From assembly GCA_046295655.1 (NCBI GenBank), contig JBKBMT010000003.1, forward strand, positions 1 through 64,000: 64,000 nucleotides of DNA, in the 5' to 3' direction. The translations under genes were made by a program, and so were the position numbers. Origin of the DNA: JBKBMT01 sp046295655 (lineage in GTDB: Bacteria; Pseudomonadota; Alphaproteobacteria; Rhodobacterales; Rhodobacteraceae). The notes beneath the pieces are model-generated. The model was not told the origin of the DNA, made no database searches, and was given only the letters and a program-made list of their open reading frames with translations. Below are positions 1 through 7,975 of this stretch, in pieces (positions within the stretch are counted from its first letter, which is position 1; each line of letters opens with the position of its first letter).

Positions 1-423
1 GTGCGCCACATCGCGACCCGGGTCGCGGTCATGTATCTGGGGCGGATCGTGGAACAGGCGGCGGCCTCCGACCTGTTTGCCGCGCCGCTGCATCCCTACA
101 CGCGCTCGCTGATCGCTGCCGCGCCGCGGCCCGAGCCCGGCGCCGCCCGCGTCCGGGCCCCGGTCGAGGGCGACGCCCCCAGCGCGCTGGCCCCGCCGCC
201 CGGGTGCGCCTTCCATCCGCGCTGTCCGCTGGCGGTGGATCGGTGCCGGACGGAACGGCCGGAATTGCGCGGCATCGGCAGCTCGCGGGTGGCCTGTCAT
301 CTGGCCGAAGCGGCAACCGGCACCGGGCAACCGGTTCGGCCTGTGGATCCGGTGCTGGCGCGGAGGCTTGCGGTTCTGGCCAAGGCGCGCGAGACCACCG
401 CAGAGGGGGAGAGGACGGCATGA
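1..423 (+). CDS. Oligopeptide/dipeptide ABC transporter ATP-binding protein, C-terminal part (5' end outside window)
   Basis: Only the last 140 residues are in the window. The visible start (RHIATRVAVMYLGRIVE) is what normally follows the H-loop of Opp/Dpp-type ATPases. It is followed by HPYTRSLIAAAP and a cysteine-bearing GCAFHPRCP segment, the hallmark of the oligo_HPY C-terminal domain. The Walker motifs lie upstream of base 1. The protein would energise uptake of peptides or related solutes at the inner membrane. Its stop overlaps the start of the next gene (ATGA), so the two are probably translated from one operon; the transported substrate cannot be read from this fragment. Confidence 0.9.
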   Translation: MRHIATRVAVMYLGRIVEQAAASDLFAAPLHPYTRSLIAAAPRPEPGAARVRAPVEGDAPSALAPPPGCAFHPRCPLAVDRCRTERPELRGIGSSRVACHLAEAATGTGQPVRPVDPVLARRLAVLAKARETTAEGERTA

Positions 424-1955
424 ACGGGGCGGAAAGCCTGGTGCGCAGCCTGCATGGCGCGGGGGTCGAGGTGTGCTTTGCCAACCCCGGGACGTCCGAG
501 ATGCAGTTTGTCGATGCTCTGGACCGCACGCGCCTGCTGCGGTGTGTCCTGGGCCTGTTCGAGGGTGTGGTCAGCGGCGCCGCGGACGGCTATGCAAGGA
601 TGGCCGGGAAGCCCGCGGTCACGCTGCTTCACCTGGCGCCGGGCCTTGCCAATGCGGGGGCCAACCTCCACAACGCCCGCAAGGCCCGCACCCCGATGCT
701 GAACCTTGTCGGCGACCATGCGGTACGTCATCTGCGCTATGATGCACCGCTGACGGCAGATGTGGCCGGCACCGCCTCGGCGCTGTCCGACTGGGTGCGC
801 ACCGCAACCTCGGCCGAGACCATAGCGCGCGACGCGGTCGAGGGGCTGGCGGTCGCCTCGGGCCATCCGGGACGCATCGCCACGCTGATCGCGCCGGCCG
901 ATATCGGCTGGAACGAGGGCGGGGTCGTCGTGCCGCCGGTGAGGCCGGAACCTGCCCGGGCCTGCGAGGATGCCGCGCTGCGCCGGTCCGTGTCGGCGCT
1001 GGGACCGGGCGCATTGATCCTTGCAGGGGGCACGGTGCTCGAACATCCGCCCTCGCTTGCGCTTCTGGCCGGCATCGCGCGCAGGACGGGGGCAGAGATC
1101 ATGGCCCCGCTGTCGAACCGCCGGGTCGAGCGCGGTGCGGGTCGGTTCGAACTGCCCCGCGTGCCCTATCCGGTGGACATGGCACTGGAGCGGCTTTCGG
1201 GCTTCCGACGCGCCATCCTGATCGAAGCAGAGCCGCCGGTCGCCTTCTTCGCCTATCCCGACCGGCCCAGCCTTCTCTTGCCCGAGGGCTGCGAGGTGAT
1301 CCGGCTCGCCGAGGTGGATCAGGACGGCCGCGGCGCCGTCGCCGCGCTGGCCGACGCCGTGGGCGCCCGACCCGGAAAGGCGCAGGACGCACCACGGCCC
1401 GAACCGCCGGCGTCCGGTCCGCTGGACGACGGGCGGCTGACGGCCGCCATCGCCGCTGCCTTGCCCGAGGGGGCGATCGTCGTGGATGAACGGCTTACCT
1501 CGGCCGCGGCGCTGTCGCCCCTTTCGGCAGGCGCGCCGCCGATGTCGTGGCTGTCCATCACCGGCGGGGCCATCGGCATCGGCCCGCCTCTGGCGGCCGG
1601 CGCCGGTATCGCCTGCCCTGACCGCCCGGTGATCGCGCTGCAGGCCGACGGGTCGGCGATGTACACGATCCAGGCGCTCTGGACCCAGGCGCGCGAGGGG
1701 CTTAACGTGACCACGGTGATCTTCGCCAACCGAGGCTACCAGATCCTGAAGCAGGAGTTGTACAAGGTGGGCGCCAACCCGGGCCCCGACGCCCTGGGCA
1801 TGCTGGAGCTGGACCGGCCTGCGCTGGACTTCGTGGCACTGGCCCGCGGCATGGGGGTGCCGGCGCTGCGGGTCGAGGATGCGGCCGATCTCTACCGGGC
1901 CATTGCCGGTGCGGCGGCCGAGCCGGGCCCGATGCTGATCGAGGCAGTCCTGTAG
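420..1955 (+). CDS. Thiamine-diphosphate-dependent enzyme, acetolactate synthase / benzoylformate decarboxylase-like
   Basis: A 511-residue protein with the three-domain ThDP-enzyme layout. The N-terminal Pyr domain has CFANPGTSE and a Glu in the LGLFEGVVSGAADGYARM segment, matching the ThDP-activating glutamate. A central domain follows, then a C-terminal PP domain with ALQADGSAMYTIQALW followed by IFANRGYQILK. The metal/ThDP motif is ADG rather than the usual GDG. Family knowledge places such proteins among single-subunit acetolactate-synthase-like and benzoylformate-decarboxylase-like enzymes; the substrate is not predictable. The ATG at 420 is chosen because it forms an ATGA overlap with the ABC ATPase stop. 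An in-frame opening further upstream would run through the ATPase gene and is rejected. Confidence 0.85.
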   Translation: MNGAESLVRSLHGAGVEVCFANPGTSEMQFVDALDRTRLLRCVLGLFEGVVSGAADGYARMAGKPAVTLLHLAPGLANAGANLHNARKARTPMLNLVGDHAVRHLRYDAPLTADVAGTASALSDWVRTATSAETIARDAVEGLAVASGHPGRIATLIAPADIGWNEGGVVVPPVRPEPARACEDAALRRSVSALGPGALILAGGTVLEHPPSLALLAGIARRTGAEIMAPLSNRRVERGAGRFELPRVPYPVDMALERLSGFRRAILIEAEPPVAFFAYPDRPSLLLPEGCEVIRLAEVDQDGRGAVAALADAVGARPGKAQDAPRPEPPASGPLDDGRLTAAIAAALPEGAIVVDERLTSAAALSPLSAGAPPMSWLSITGGAIGIGPPLAAGAGIACPDRPVIALQADGSAMYTIQALWTQAREGLNVTTVIFANRGYQILKQELYKVGANPGPDALGMLELDRPALDFVALARGMGVPALRVEDAADLYRAIAGAAAEPGPMLIEAVL

Positions 1956-2038
1956 CCGCGCTTCGGCCTCGCGCGCGTCACGGGTTTACGCCTGGGCGTA
2001 GTGGCGATACATCCCGAGACGACAGAGGGAGATGCACG

Positions 2039-3265
2039 ATGCCGGACGACAGGGCCAATTCCTACCGCACCGGGCCCGACGAGGCCGGCCGTTTCGGCAT
2101 CTTCGGCGGGCGGTTCGTGTCCGAGACGCTGATGCCGCTGATCCTCGATCTTGAAGCGCGCTACGAACATGCCAAGACCGACCCGGAATTCTGGGCCGAA
2201 ATGGACGATCTGTGGCGCCACTACGTCGGCCGCCCCTCGCCGCTCTATCTTGCCGAGCGTCTGACCGAGCATCTGGGCGGCGCGAAAATCTACATGAAGC
2301 GCGACGAGCTGAACCACACCGGCGCGCACAAGATCAACAACGTGCTGGGCCAGATCATCCTGGCCCGCCGCATGGGCAAGACGCGCATCATCGCCGAGAC
2401 CGGAGCGGGCCAGCATGGGGTGGCCACCGCCACCGTCTGCGCCAAGTTCGGGCTGAAGTGCGTGGTCTACATGGGCGCGACCGATGTCGAGCGGCAGGCA
2501 CCGAACGTCTTTCGCATGCGGCTGCTCGGTGCCGAGGTGATCCCCGTGACCTCGGGGCGCGGCACGCTCAAGGACGCGATGAACGACGCGCTGCGCGATT
2601 GGGTCACGAACGTCCGCGACACCTTCTACTGCATCGGCACCGTGGCAGGCCCGCACCCCTATCCGGCGATGGTGCGCGACTTCCAGTCGATCATCGGCAA
2701 GGAAGCGCGGGCGCAGATGCTGGAACGCGAAGGCCGCCTGCCCGACACGATCGTCGCCGCGATCGGCGGCGGATCGAACGCCATGGGGCTGTTCCACCCG
2801 TTCCTCGACGATCCCGGCGTGCGCATCATCGGCGTCGAAGCGGGCGGCAAGGGCGTCGATGATCGGATGGAGCATTGCGCAAGTCTGACCGGCGGGCGGC
2901 CCGGCGTGCTGCATGGTAACCGCACCTATCTGTTGCAGGATGCGGACGGCCAGATCCTTGAGGGCCATTCGATCAGCGCCGGGCTCGACTATCCCGGGAT
3001 CGGCCCGGAACATGCCTGGCTGCACGAGACCGGCCGGGCCGAATATGTGGCGATCACCGATGCCGAGGCGCTGGAGGCGTTTCAGCTGTGCTGCGCGCTG
3101 GAGGGCATCATACCGGCGCTGGAGCCCAGCCACGCGCTGGCGCATGTGATGAAGATCGCCCCGGACCTTCCGCGCGACCATCTTGTCGTGATGAACATGT
3201 GCGGCCGCGGCGACAAGGACATCTTCACCGTGGCAAGGCATCTCGGGTTCGACATGAAGATCTGA
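2039..3265 (+). CDS. trpB: Tryptophan synthase beta chain
   Basis: A 408-residue PLP enzyme that condenses indole with L-serine in the last step of tryptophan synthesis. The HTGAHKINN motif carries the PLP lysine, GAGQHGVATATVCA is the catalytic Glu-region helix, and GGGSNAMG binds the PLP phosphate. Length and full-length similarity fit classical TrpB1. The ATG at 2039 has an AGAGGGAGA purine tract just upstream. No trpF or trpA is adjacent within this window, so the gene appears to stand apart from its usual partners here, after a TPP enzyme with 83 bp between them. Confidence 0.97.
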   Translation: MPDDRANSYRTGPDEAGRFGIFGGRFVSETLMPLILDLEARYEHAKTDPEFWAEMDDLWRHYVGRPSPLYLAERLTEHLGGAKIYMKRDELNHTGAHKINNVLGQIILARRMGKTRIIAETGAGQHGVATATVCAKFGLKCVVYMGATDVERQAPNVFRMRLLGAEVIPVTSGRGTLKDAMNDALRDWVTNVRDTFYCIGTVAGPHPYPAMVRDFQSIIGKEARAQMLEREGRLPDTIVAAIGGGSNAMGLFHPFLDDPGVRIIGVEAGGKGVDDRMEHCASLTGGRPGVLHGNRTYLLQDADGQILEGHSISAGLDYPGIGPEHAWLHETGRAEYVAITDAEALEAFQLCCALEGIIPALEPSHALAHVMKIAPDLPRDHLVVMNMCGRGDKDIFTVARHLGFDMKI

Positions 3266-3480
3266 AGACCGCGGAGGGACGCGCGTCGCCCTGCCTCGTG
3301 CAAGAGAGCGGATGCAGATGCGCTGCCGCAGGTCGACGGGGCGCCGCGAGGCGCGCCTGCACCCGAAGCAAGCGCCTGGATGCCCGCGATCGGGTGCCGC
3401 CGGTCCAGCCCGACGCGCCGGGCGCGGTAACATATCCGGTGCGGCTTGCATGTGCCGCGCCGGACCCCGTAGATAGCGAT

Positions 3481-3858
3481 ATGAATGACGTTACCAAACG
3501 CCCCCGCCTGCGGATTCGGATCGTCTTCGGCCAGCGGGAGATGATCGGGCCGGGCAAGGCGGAGCTTCTGGAGCGGATCGGCCGCTGCGGGTCGATCGCC
3601 GCGGCCGGGCGCGAAATGGGAATGAGCTACAAGCGGGCGTGGGAGCTGGTGGGCACGCTGAACGCGATGTTCCGCGCGCCGCTGGTGGAGAGCACGCGGG
3701 GCGGTCCGGGCGGCGGCGGCGCGGTTCTGACGGATGCCGGGCGCGAGGTGCTGGAGCTTTACCGTGCCTTCGAGCGCGAGGCGGCCGCGGCGGGGGCCGG
3801 GCGGCTCGCTGCGTTGCGTGCCCTGCTGAAGGATGTTCCCGAAGAAAATCAACGCTGA
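3481..3858 (+). CDS. ModE-type winged-helix regulator, DNA-binding domain only
   Basis: 125 residues matching the N-terminal LysR-like winged helix of ModE: the run LLERIGRCGSIAAAGREMGMS with YKRAWELV is the recognition region. The protein stops after this domain, so the C-terminal Mop/TOBE domains that bind molybdate in full-length ModE (about 260 residues) are absent. Such short homologues are common in alphaproteobacteria and may regulate by DNA binding alone. The ATG at 3481 is the first credible start. The gene lies directly in front of the remains of a molybdate transporter (from 3912), which it presumably once controlled. Confidence 0.85.
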   Translation: MNDVTKRPRLRIRIVFGQREMIGPGKAELLERIGRCGSIAAAGREMGMSYKRAWELVGTLNAMFRAPLVESTRGGPGGGGAVLTDAGREVLELYRAFEREAAAAGAGRLAALRALLKDVPEENQR

Positions 3859-3911
3859 CGCGCGGTCCTGCCGCGCCGATACGGTGCCCGAAGCTCACAT
3901 CGGAGCCGTGC

Positions 3912-4880
3912 ATGTCGCTCGACCTTGCCCGTCGATATGTCATGGCGCCGATGTCCTCCCTCGCGCGCACCGCCGCGCCAGCACTGGCGCTGGCGCAGCG
4001 GGATGCGCCGGTTCTCGCCGCGGGCTCGGACCTGCGGTTCGCGCTCGAGGAGATCGCGGCGGCCTTCGCGGTCGCGACGGGGATGCGGGTGCGGCTGTCG
4101 ATGGGCTCGACGGCAATCTGCGCGGCAGATCCGCGAGGAGACACCGTTCGAGACCTTCATGGCGGCCGACGAAGCGCTCGCGCCGACCTGCACCGAGACG
4201 GCTTCGACTGCGACGAGGGCGATATGTATGCGGTCCGGCGGATCGTGGTGAACGTGCGGCGGGGCTCCACGCCGGAACCCGATGACCCGCTCGAAAACCT
4301 GCAGGCCGCGCTGGCCGATGGGCGGATCACCCGCCTTGCCATCGCCGATCCCGATCGCGCGCCCTGTGGGATGCGTGTGCGCGAGGCGTTGCAGGATGCG
4401 GGGCTGGGGATGCCGGTGGTCCTGGTCGCCCGTGACATGAGCGAGGCGCAGCGTCTGGCCGACCTGACGGTGGTGATCGCGACGGGCAGGATCCTTCGCG
4501 CCGGCACCACCGCCGGCGTCATGGCCGGCGCTGCCGCCCTGCGCGCCATCGGCATCCGCGCGCTTGCCGTGATGCTGACCGCGCCGGTGGCCGAACACCT
4601 GCGCGACGGGCTGACCCGGCTCGAGGCGGCGACCGGGCCGCTGTTCCTGCGCGGTCGAGGGCGCCCCGCACGCAGGCGCGGGTCATTGAGGTGACCCTGG
4701 CGCGCGTGCGGCCCGAGGGGGTGTCGGTGCAGAACATCCTCGACGGGACCCTTGCCCGGATCGTGCCGGGGACGGGACCGGGGTGATGATGCATGTCGCG
4801 GTCGCCGCGCAGCCGACCAGTTGGCGCTTCTGCCGGGCGATGCGGTCCACGCCATCCTGAAAATCCATGTCAGCCGCCCG
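3912..4880 (+). pseudogene. Decayed molybdate transporter locus: modA remnant fused to modC remnant
   Basis: The first part reads as the periplasmic molybdate-binding protein ModA (VLAAGSDLRFALEEIAAAFA). Three single-base losses near 4112, 4120 and 4182 move the reading to another frame, where ROIREETPFETFMAADE-like ModA sequence (RQIREETPFETF) is seen, and then back to the first frame for DLHRDGFDCDEGDMYAVRR. At about 4405 the ModA text jumps directly to the C-terminal half of the ATPase ModC (MPVVLVARDMSEAQRLAD), so the rest of modA, all of modB and the front of modC are missing. The ModC tail has further frameshifts near 4655-4665 and 4785-4805 but still shows the TOBE pieces SVQNILDGTLARIVPG and LALLPGDAVHAILKIHVS. 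The H-loop histidine is replaced (VARD for VSHD/VTHD). No functional product is expected. Confidence 0.85.
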
Positions 4881-5130
4881 CGATCATGTCGCCCCGCGTC
4901 CGGACGGAGCCGGCAGCCGGATGACCTGCGCCGGCAGGCGCACCCTGTCCCCCGGGGCATCGGCGCGGCGGGCCCGAGCGACGCGGCTCTGGTATCCGGC
5001 ATGCCGGACAGGTCGGACGTCCGGGCGCGCCGGGCGGACAGTCTGCGTCGCAGGGATGATCCCGCGTCCGCCGGGACTGATACGGCTGGCGCAAGGCAGG
5101 GCACGACTGAGCCCGTCATGTCGGGTGGAA
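4881..5130. other. Non-coding remnant between modC relic and tRNA-Thr
   Basis: About 250 bases that continue the decayed molybdate locus up to the 3' end of the tRNA gene. Short open frames exist on both strands but none shows a recognisable domain, ribosome-binding site or plausible codon pattern. I see no integrase, direct repeat of the tRNA end or insertion-sequence terminus here. Confidence 0.5.
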
Positions 5131-5206
5131 TGGTGCCGCAGAAGGGACTTGAACCCCCGACCCACGCATTACGAATGCGTTGCTCTACCAGCTGAGCTAC
5201 TGCGGC
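5131..5206 (-). tRNA. tRNA-Thr(CGT)
   Basis: On the minus strand a 76-nt cloverleaf with acceptor GCCGCAG pairing to CTGCGGC, D-loop AGCTCAGCTGGTAGAGC, anticodon arm ACGCA-TTCGTAA-TGCGT (anticodon CGT, reads ACG) and T-arm GGGGGTTCAAGTCCC. The discriminator is A and the CCA end is encoded at 5131-5133. Confidence 0.97.
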
Positions 5207-5296
5207 GCCTGCAGCCACCGTTTAGACGCTCGCGCCACGCTGCGCAAGGATGTCGATCCCTCGGCGCAAGCCCGTCACGGCAGGCGCGGGCAAGGG

Positions 5297-6223
5297 TCAG
5301 GCGAAGCTGCGCGTCGGCCGGTCGAACACCTTCCGCCCCATCAGCGAGGCGACCAGATCGACCATCAGCGTCGCCGTGCGGCCCCTTTCGTCCAGAAAGG
5401 GATTCAGTTCGACCAGATCGAGCGAGGTCACCAGCCCGGATTCGTGCAGAAGCTCCATCACGAGATGCGCTTCGCGGAAGGTGATGCCGCCGGGGACCGT
5501 CGTGCCGACGGCCGGAGCGATGCCGGGGTCGATGAAATCGACGTCCAGACTGACGTGCAGCAGCCCGCCCGCCTTCTGCACCCGGTCGAGGAAGGCGCGC
5601 AGGGGCGAGACCACCCCCGCTTCGTCGATGTCGCGCATGTCGACCACGGTCATCTCGCGCGCGGTAAGGGCGTGATATTCTGCCGGGTCGATCGAACGGA
5701 TTCCATATAGGCAGATCCGGTCCGCGGGGACCGGGGCAGGGAAGGGTCCGAACGCCTCGAATCCGGGCTGGCCAGCCAGATAGGCGACCGGCGTTCCGTG
5801 CAGATTGCCGCTGGTGGTCGTAAGCGGGGTATGGAAATCGCTGTGGGCATCGAGCCAGAGCACGAACAGAGGTCGGCCCGCTTCGGCCGCATGGGCGGCA
5901 ATGCCGGCAACCGAACCGAGCGACAGGGCATGATCGCCGCCCATGAAGACCGGAAGCCCACGGGCGGCGGCATCCCTGCCGGCCGTCCGCAGGGCCTCGG
6001 TCCAGGCCACGGTTTCGGCCAGGTCGTGCACGGCCGGGTTCGCGCAATGGGCCGGCGCAAGCGGGGCCGGTCGCAGGTCGCCGAGATCCTCGACGCCGTG
6101 GCCGAGCGCGCGCAGCGTTTCGCCGATCCGCGCGACGCGGTAGGCAGCCGGGCCCATCAGGCAGCCCGGACGACGCTGCCCGCAGTCGATGGGTGCCCCG
6201 ATCAGCAGAACCTTGCTCGGCAT
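5297..6223 (-). CDS. rocF: Arginase
   Basis: A 308-residue ureohydrolase that splits L-arginine into ornithine and urea. All dimanganese ligands are visible: GGDHALSLGS, DAHSDFHTP and SLDVDFIDPG. The C-terminal block ending LVELNPFLDE is typical of arginase rather than agmatinase. The length is normal and the ATG at 6223 gives the expected N-terminus (KVLLIGAPIDCGQRRPG). It appears to be a single-gene unit between tRNA-Thr and the GGDEF gene, both on the same strand. Confidence 0.95.
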   Translation of the reverse strand: MPSKVLLIGAPIDCGQRRPGCLMGPAAYRVARIGETLRALGHGVEDLGDLRPAPLAPAHCANPAVHDLAETVAWTEALRTAGRDAAARGLPVFMGGDHALSLGSVAGIAAHAAEAGRPLFVLWLDAHSDFHTPLTTTSGNLHGTPVAYLAGQPGFEAFGPFPAPVPADRICLYGIRSIDPAEYHALTAREMTVVDMRDIDEAGVVSPLRAFLDRVQKAGGLLHVSLDVDFIDPGIAPAVGTTVPGGITFREAHLVMELLHESGLVTSLDLVELNPFLDERGRTATLMVDLVASLMGRKVFDRPTRSFA

Positions 6224-6322
6224 GACGCGTCCCTCGTCCAGACCTCGTGCTGTCGAACACTTGCGCAGATTCCGTCCGGTGGGAAGGGCCGCACTGCCAA
6301 CCGCCAGATCCGCGGCCGACGC

Positions 6323-7318
6323 TTACCCGCTCTCGATCGGGCGGCTGACCCGCCCGCGCCCGGCATGTTTCGCGGCGTAGAGCGCGCGATCCGCATCTGC
6401 CAGAAGCCGGACGGGATCGGGGTGGTCCGGCCCGGTGCTGATCGCGATGCCGATGCTGCCCGAAACCGCGAACTCGGCACCGCGAAAGGTCATCGGCCGG
6501 CTGATCCGGTCCACGATGCGAGATCCCAGAGCTTCGAGCCTGACGGGGTCTGAGATTCCGGGAAGCAGGATCACGAACTCGTCGCCACCGATCCGCGCGG
6601 CAATGTCGCCGGGGCGGGTCTCGTCCCGAAGCACCCGGGCGACCGAGCAGAGGACATGATCGCCCGCGGCATGGCCGTGGCGGTCGTTGACCTGCTTGAA
6701 ATAGTCCAGGTCGAGATGCAGCAGGCCGAACGGCACGGCGCGCGCGACCAGTCCCGCCAGTCCCGCATCGAGCGCGCGGCGGTTGCGCAGGCCGGTCAGC
6801 GTGTCGGTCAGGGCCTCTTCCTCGGCCGCCGACTTGGCACGATGAAGCCGGCGGTTGAGATCGCGCAATTCGTGCTGGACGGCAGTCTGGGCCTCGACCA
6901 GATACAGCATCTCGACGGCTAGATCGGTCGGCGCGAAGTCGGCGTCGGTCAGCCGGTGGCGGCGCACCGCCTCGGTCAGGCCGATCCCGAAGGACAGGTT
7001 GAGGAGCAATGCCTCGGCTTCGGCAAGGGGGACAGCCAGACCCCGGAGCCCGACCGGAGGTTCCCCGCGCAGGTCGAGAAACAACCGGGTTCCGGCGCGG
7101 GCACGCAGCGCGGCGATGGTCCCGATGCCGGAGGGGCGGCGCACGGCGAACCGGTCGAAGAACCCTGCTCCGTCCAGCAGGCGTTCCCCCGCGACACTGC
7201 GCAGGGTGGGACCGGCACTGACGATCCGGCCGCTTGACGCAAGGCAAAGATGCATCGGCATCAGCCGCCCGAGGGCGTCGGCTCCGATGCGGAACGCGCC
7301 GCTGACGACCCCGACCAT
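6323..7318 (-). CDS. HNOBA-GGDEF diguanylate cyclase, partner of the adjacent H-NOX protein
   Basis: A 331-residue protein. Residues about 12-140 resemble the HNOBA (heme-NO-binding-associated) domain, the PAS-like region found in guanylate cyclases and H-NOX partner kinases. Residues 140-170 form a likely signalling helix (VEAQTAVQHELRDLNRRLHR). Residues 170-331 are a GGDEF domain with an intact GGDEF motif (244-248) and an allosteric I-site RPGD (235-238) exactly five residues before it, so it should make c-di-GMP with product inhibition. The ATG at 7318 lies 4 nt after the H-NOX stop, implying co-translation. The upstream frame is open but runs inside the H-NOX gene and is not used. Confidence 0.9.
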   Translation of the reverse strand: MVGVVSGAFRIGADALGRLMPMHLCLASSGRIVSAGPTLRSVAGERLLDGAGFFDRFAVRRPSGIGTIAALRARAGTRLFLDLRGEPPVGLRGLAVPLAEAEALLLNLSFGIGLTEAVRRHRLTDADFAPTDLAVEMLYLVEAQTAVQHELRDLNRRLHRAKSAAEEEALTDTLTGLRNRRALDAGLAGLVARAVPFGLLHLDLDYFKQVNDRHGHAAGDHVLCSVARVLRDETRPGDIAARIGGDEFVILLPGISDPVRLEALGSRIVDRISRPMTFRGAEFAVSGSIGIAISTGPDHPDPVRLLADADRALYAAKHAGRGRVSRPIESG

Positions 7319-7322
7319 CGTG

Positions 7323-7907
7323 TCAGTCCGTCTCGGGCGAGAGCGCGAATTCGCGGCCTTCGCTGAAGCGCGCATCGGCAAGTCGGATGGAGACGATGCC
7401 GCTGCGGCCGTCCGTTTCCCGATGATCGAGGAGAACGAGCGCACCATAGTCGTCGGCCATGGCGCGCAGCACGCCGATGAGCACATGGTCCATGCCCGCC
7501 GCACCGTCCACATGCAGCGCATACTGTCCCGGGCCTTCCTCGGCCAGCGAAAGCCGCGGCAGGTCCAGGTCGGGCACCGCGAGCCGGCCGCGGCCGGGCA
7601 GTTCTTCGAGCGAGTGGAGGAAGTCGACGAAGCCAACCCCGCCGAAACGCAGCAGCCGCCGCAGGGGTTCGAACCCGGGATGCGAGACGAGATGGGTGCC
7701 CAGATCCTCGAGAATTGCCTCACGCGGCCGGTCGAGGTGGCGCGCTGCCCGGTCAAGAAGCGCTTCGGTCATCCCGTCGTCGTAGTGCAGCATCGCCTCG
7801 AACCCGTCCGGTCCGAGATCAAGTTCCGTCGCGATGTCGGCCCATGTTCCGGCGCCGTAGGCATCGCGCAGGAAGCACTGGATCGAGCGGTTGACGAGAC
7901 CGAGCAT
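7323..7907 (-). CDS. H-NOX (heme NO/O2-binding) family protein lacking the proximal histidine
   Basis: A 194-residue protein of H-NOX size and pattern, with MLGLVNRSIQ at the start and FGGVGFVDFLHSLEEL before the ligand site. Aligning FLHSLEELPGRGRLAVPDLDLP with the family pattern FL-nnLdnLHarvrLsfPqlrPP places Pro104 (bases 7596-7598) at the heme-ligating histidine. The YxSxR propionate-clamp motif is reduced to Tyr129-Ala-Leu-His-Val, keeping only the tyrosine. By analogy with the alpha subunit of soluble guanylate cyclase, it may be a heme-free partner or bind another ligand. It is cotranscribed with the HNOBA-GGDEF gene 4 nt downstream. Confidence 0.85.
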   Translation of the reverse strand: MLGLVNRSIQCFLRDAYGAGTWADIATELDLGPDGFEAMLHYDDGMTEALLDRAARHLDRPREAILEDLGTHLVSHPGFEPLRRLLRFGGVGFVDFLHSLEELPGRGRLAVPDLDLPRLSLAEEGPGQYALHVDGAAGMDHVLIGVLRAMADDYGALVLLDHRETDGRSGIVSIRLADARFSEGREFALSPETD

Positions 7908-7975
7908 GCATCCCTCCGCACCGGTTGCCGGAAGGTTAGACCGCTGCCGTAAACAAACCGCTACGCGCCGCGGGA

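Noticed and set aside
1892..3451. Open frame opposite trpB
   Set aside because: Antisense of a highly conserved enzyme gene; His/Arg/Gly-rich product.
3266..3480. ModE operator or molybdenum-cofactor riboswitch upstream of the ModE-type gene
   Set aside because: A weak GTAACATAT stretch is present but no paired TATATAACG-like half or Moco RNA core could be recognised.
5100..5210. tRNA-Thr as attachment site of an integrated element
   Set aside because: No integrase gene and no repeat of the tRNA 3' end were found in the flanks.
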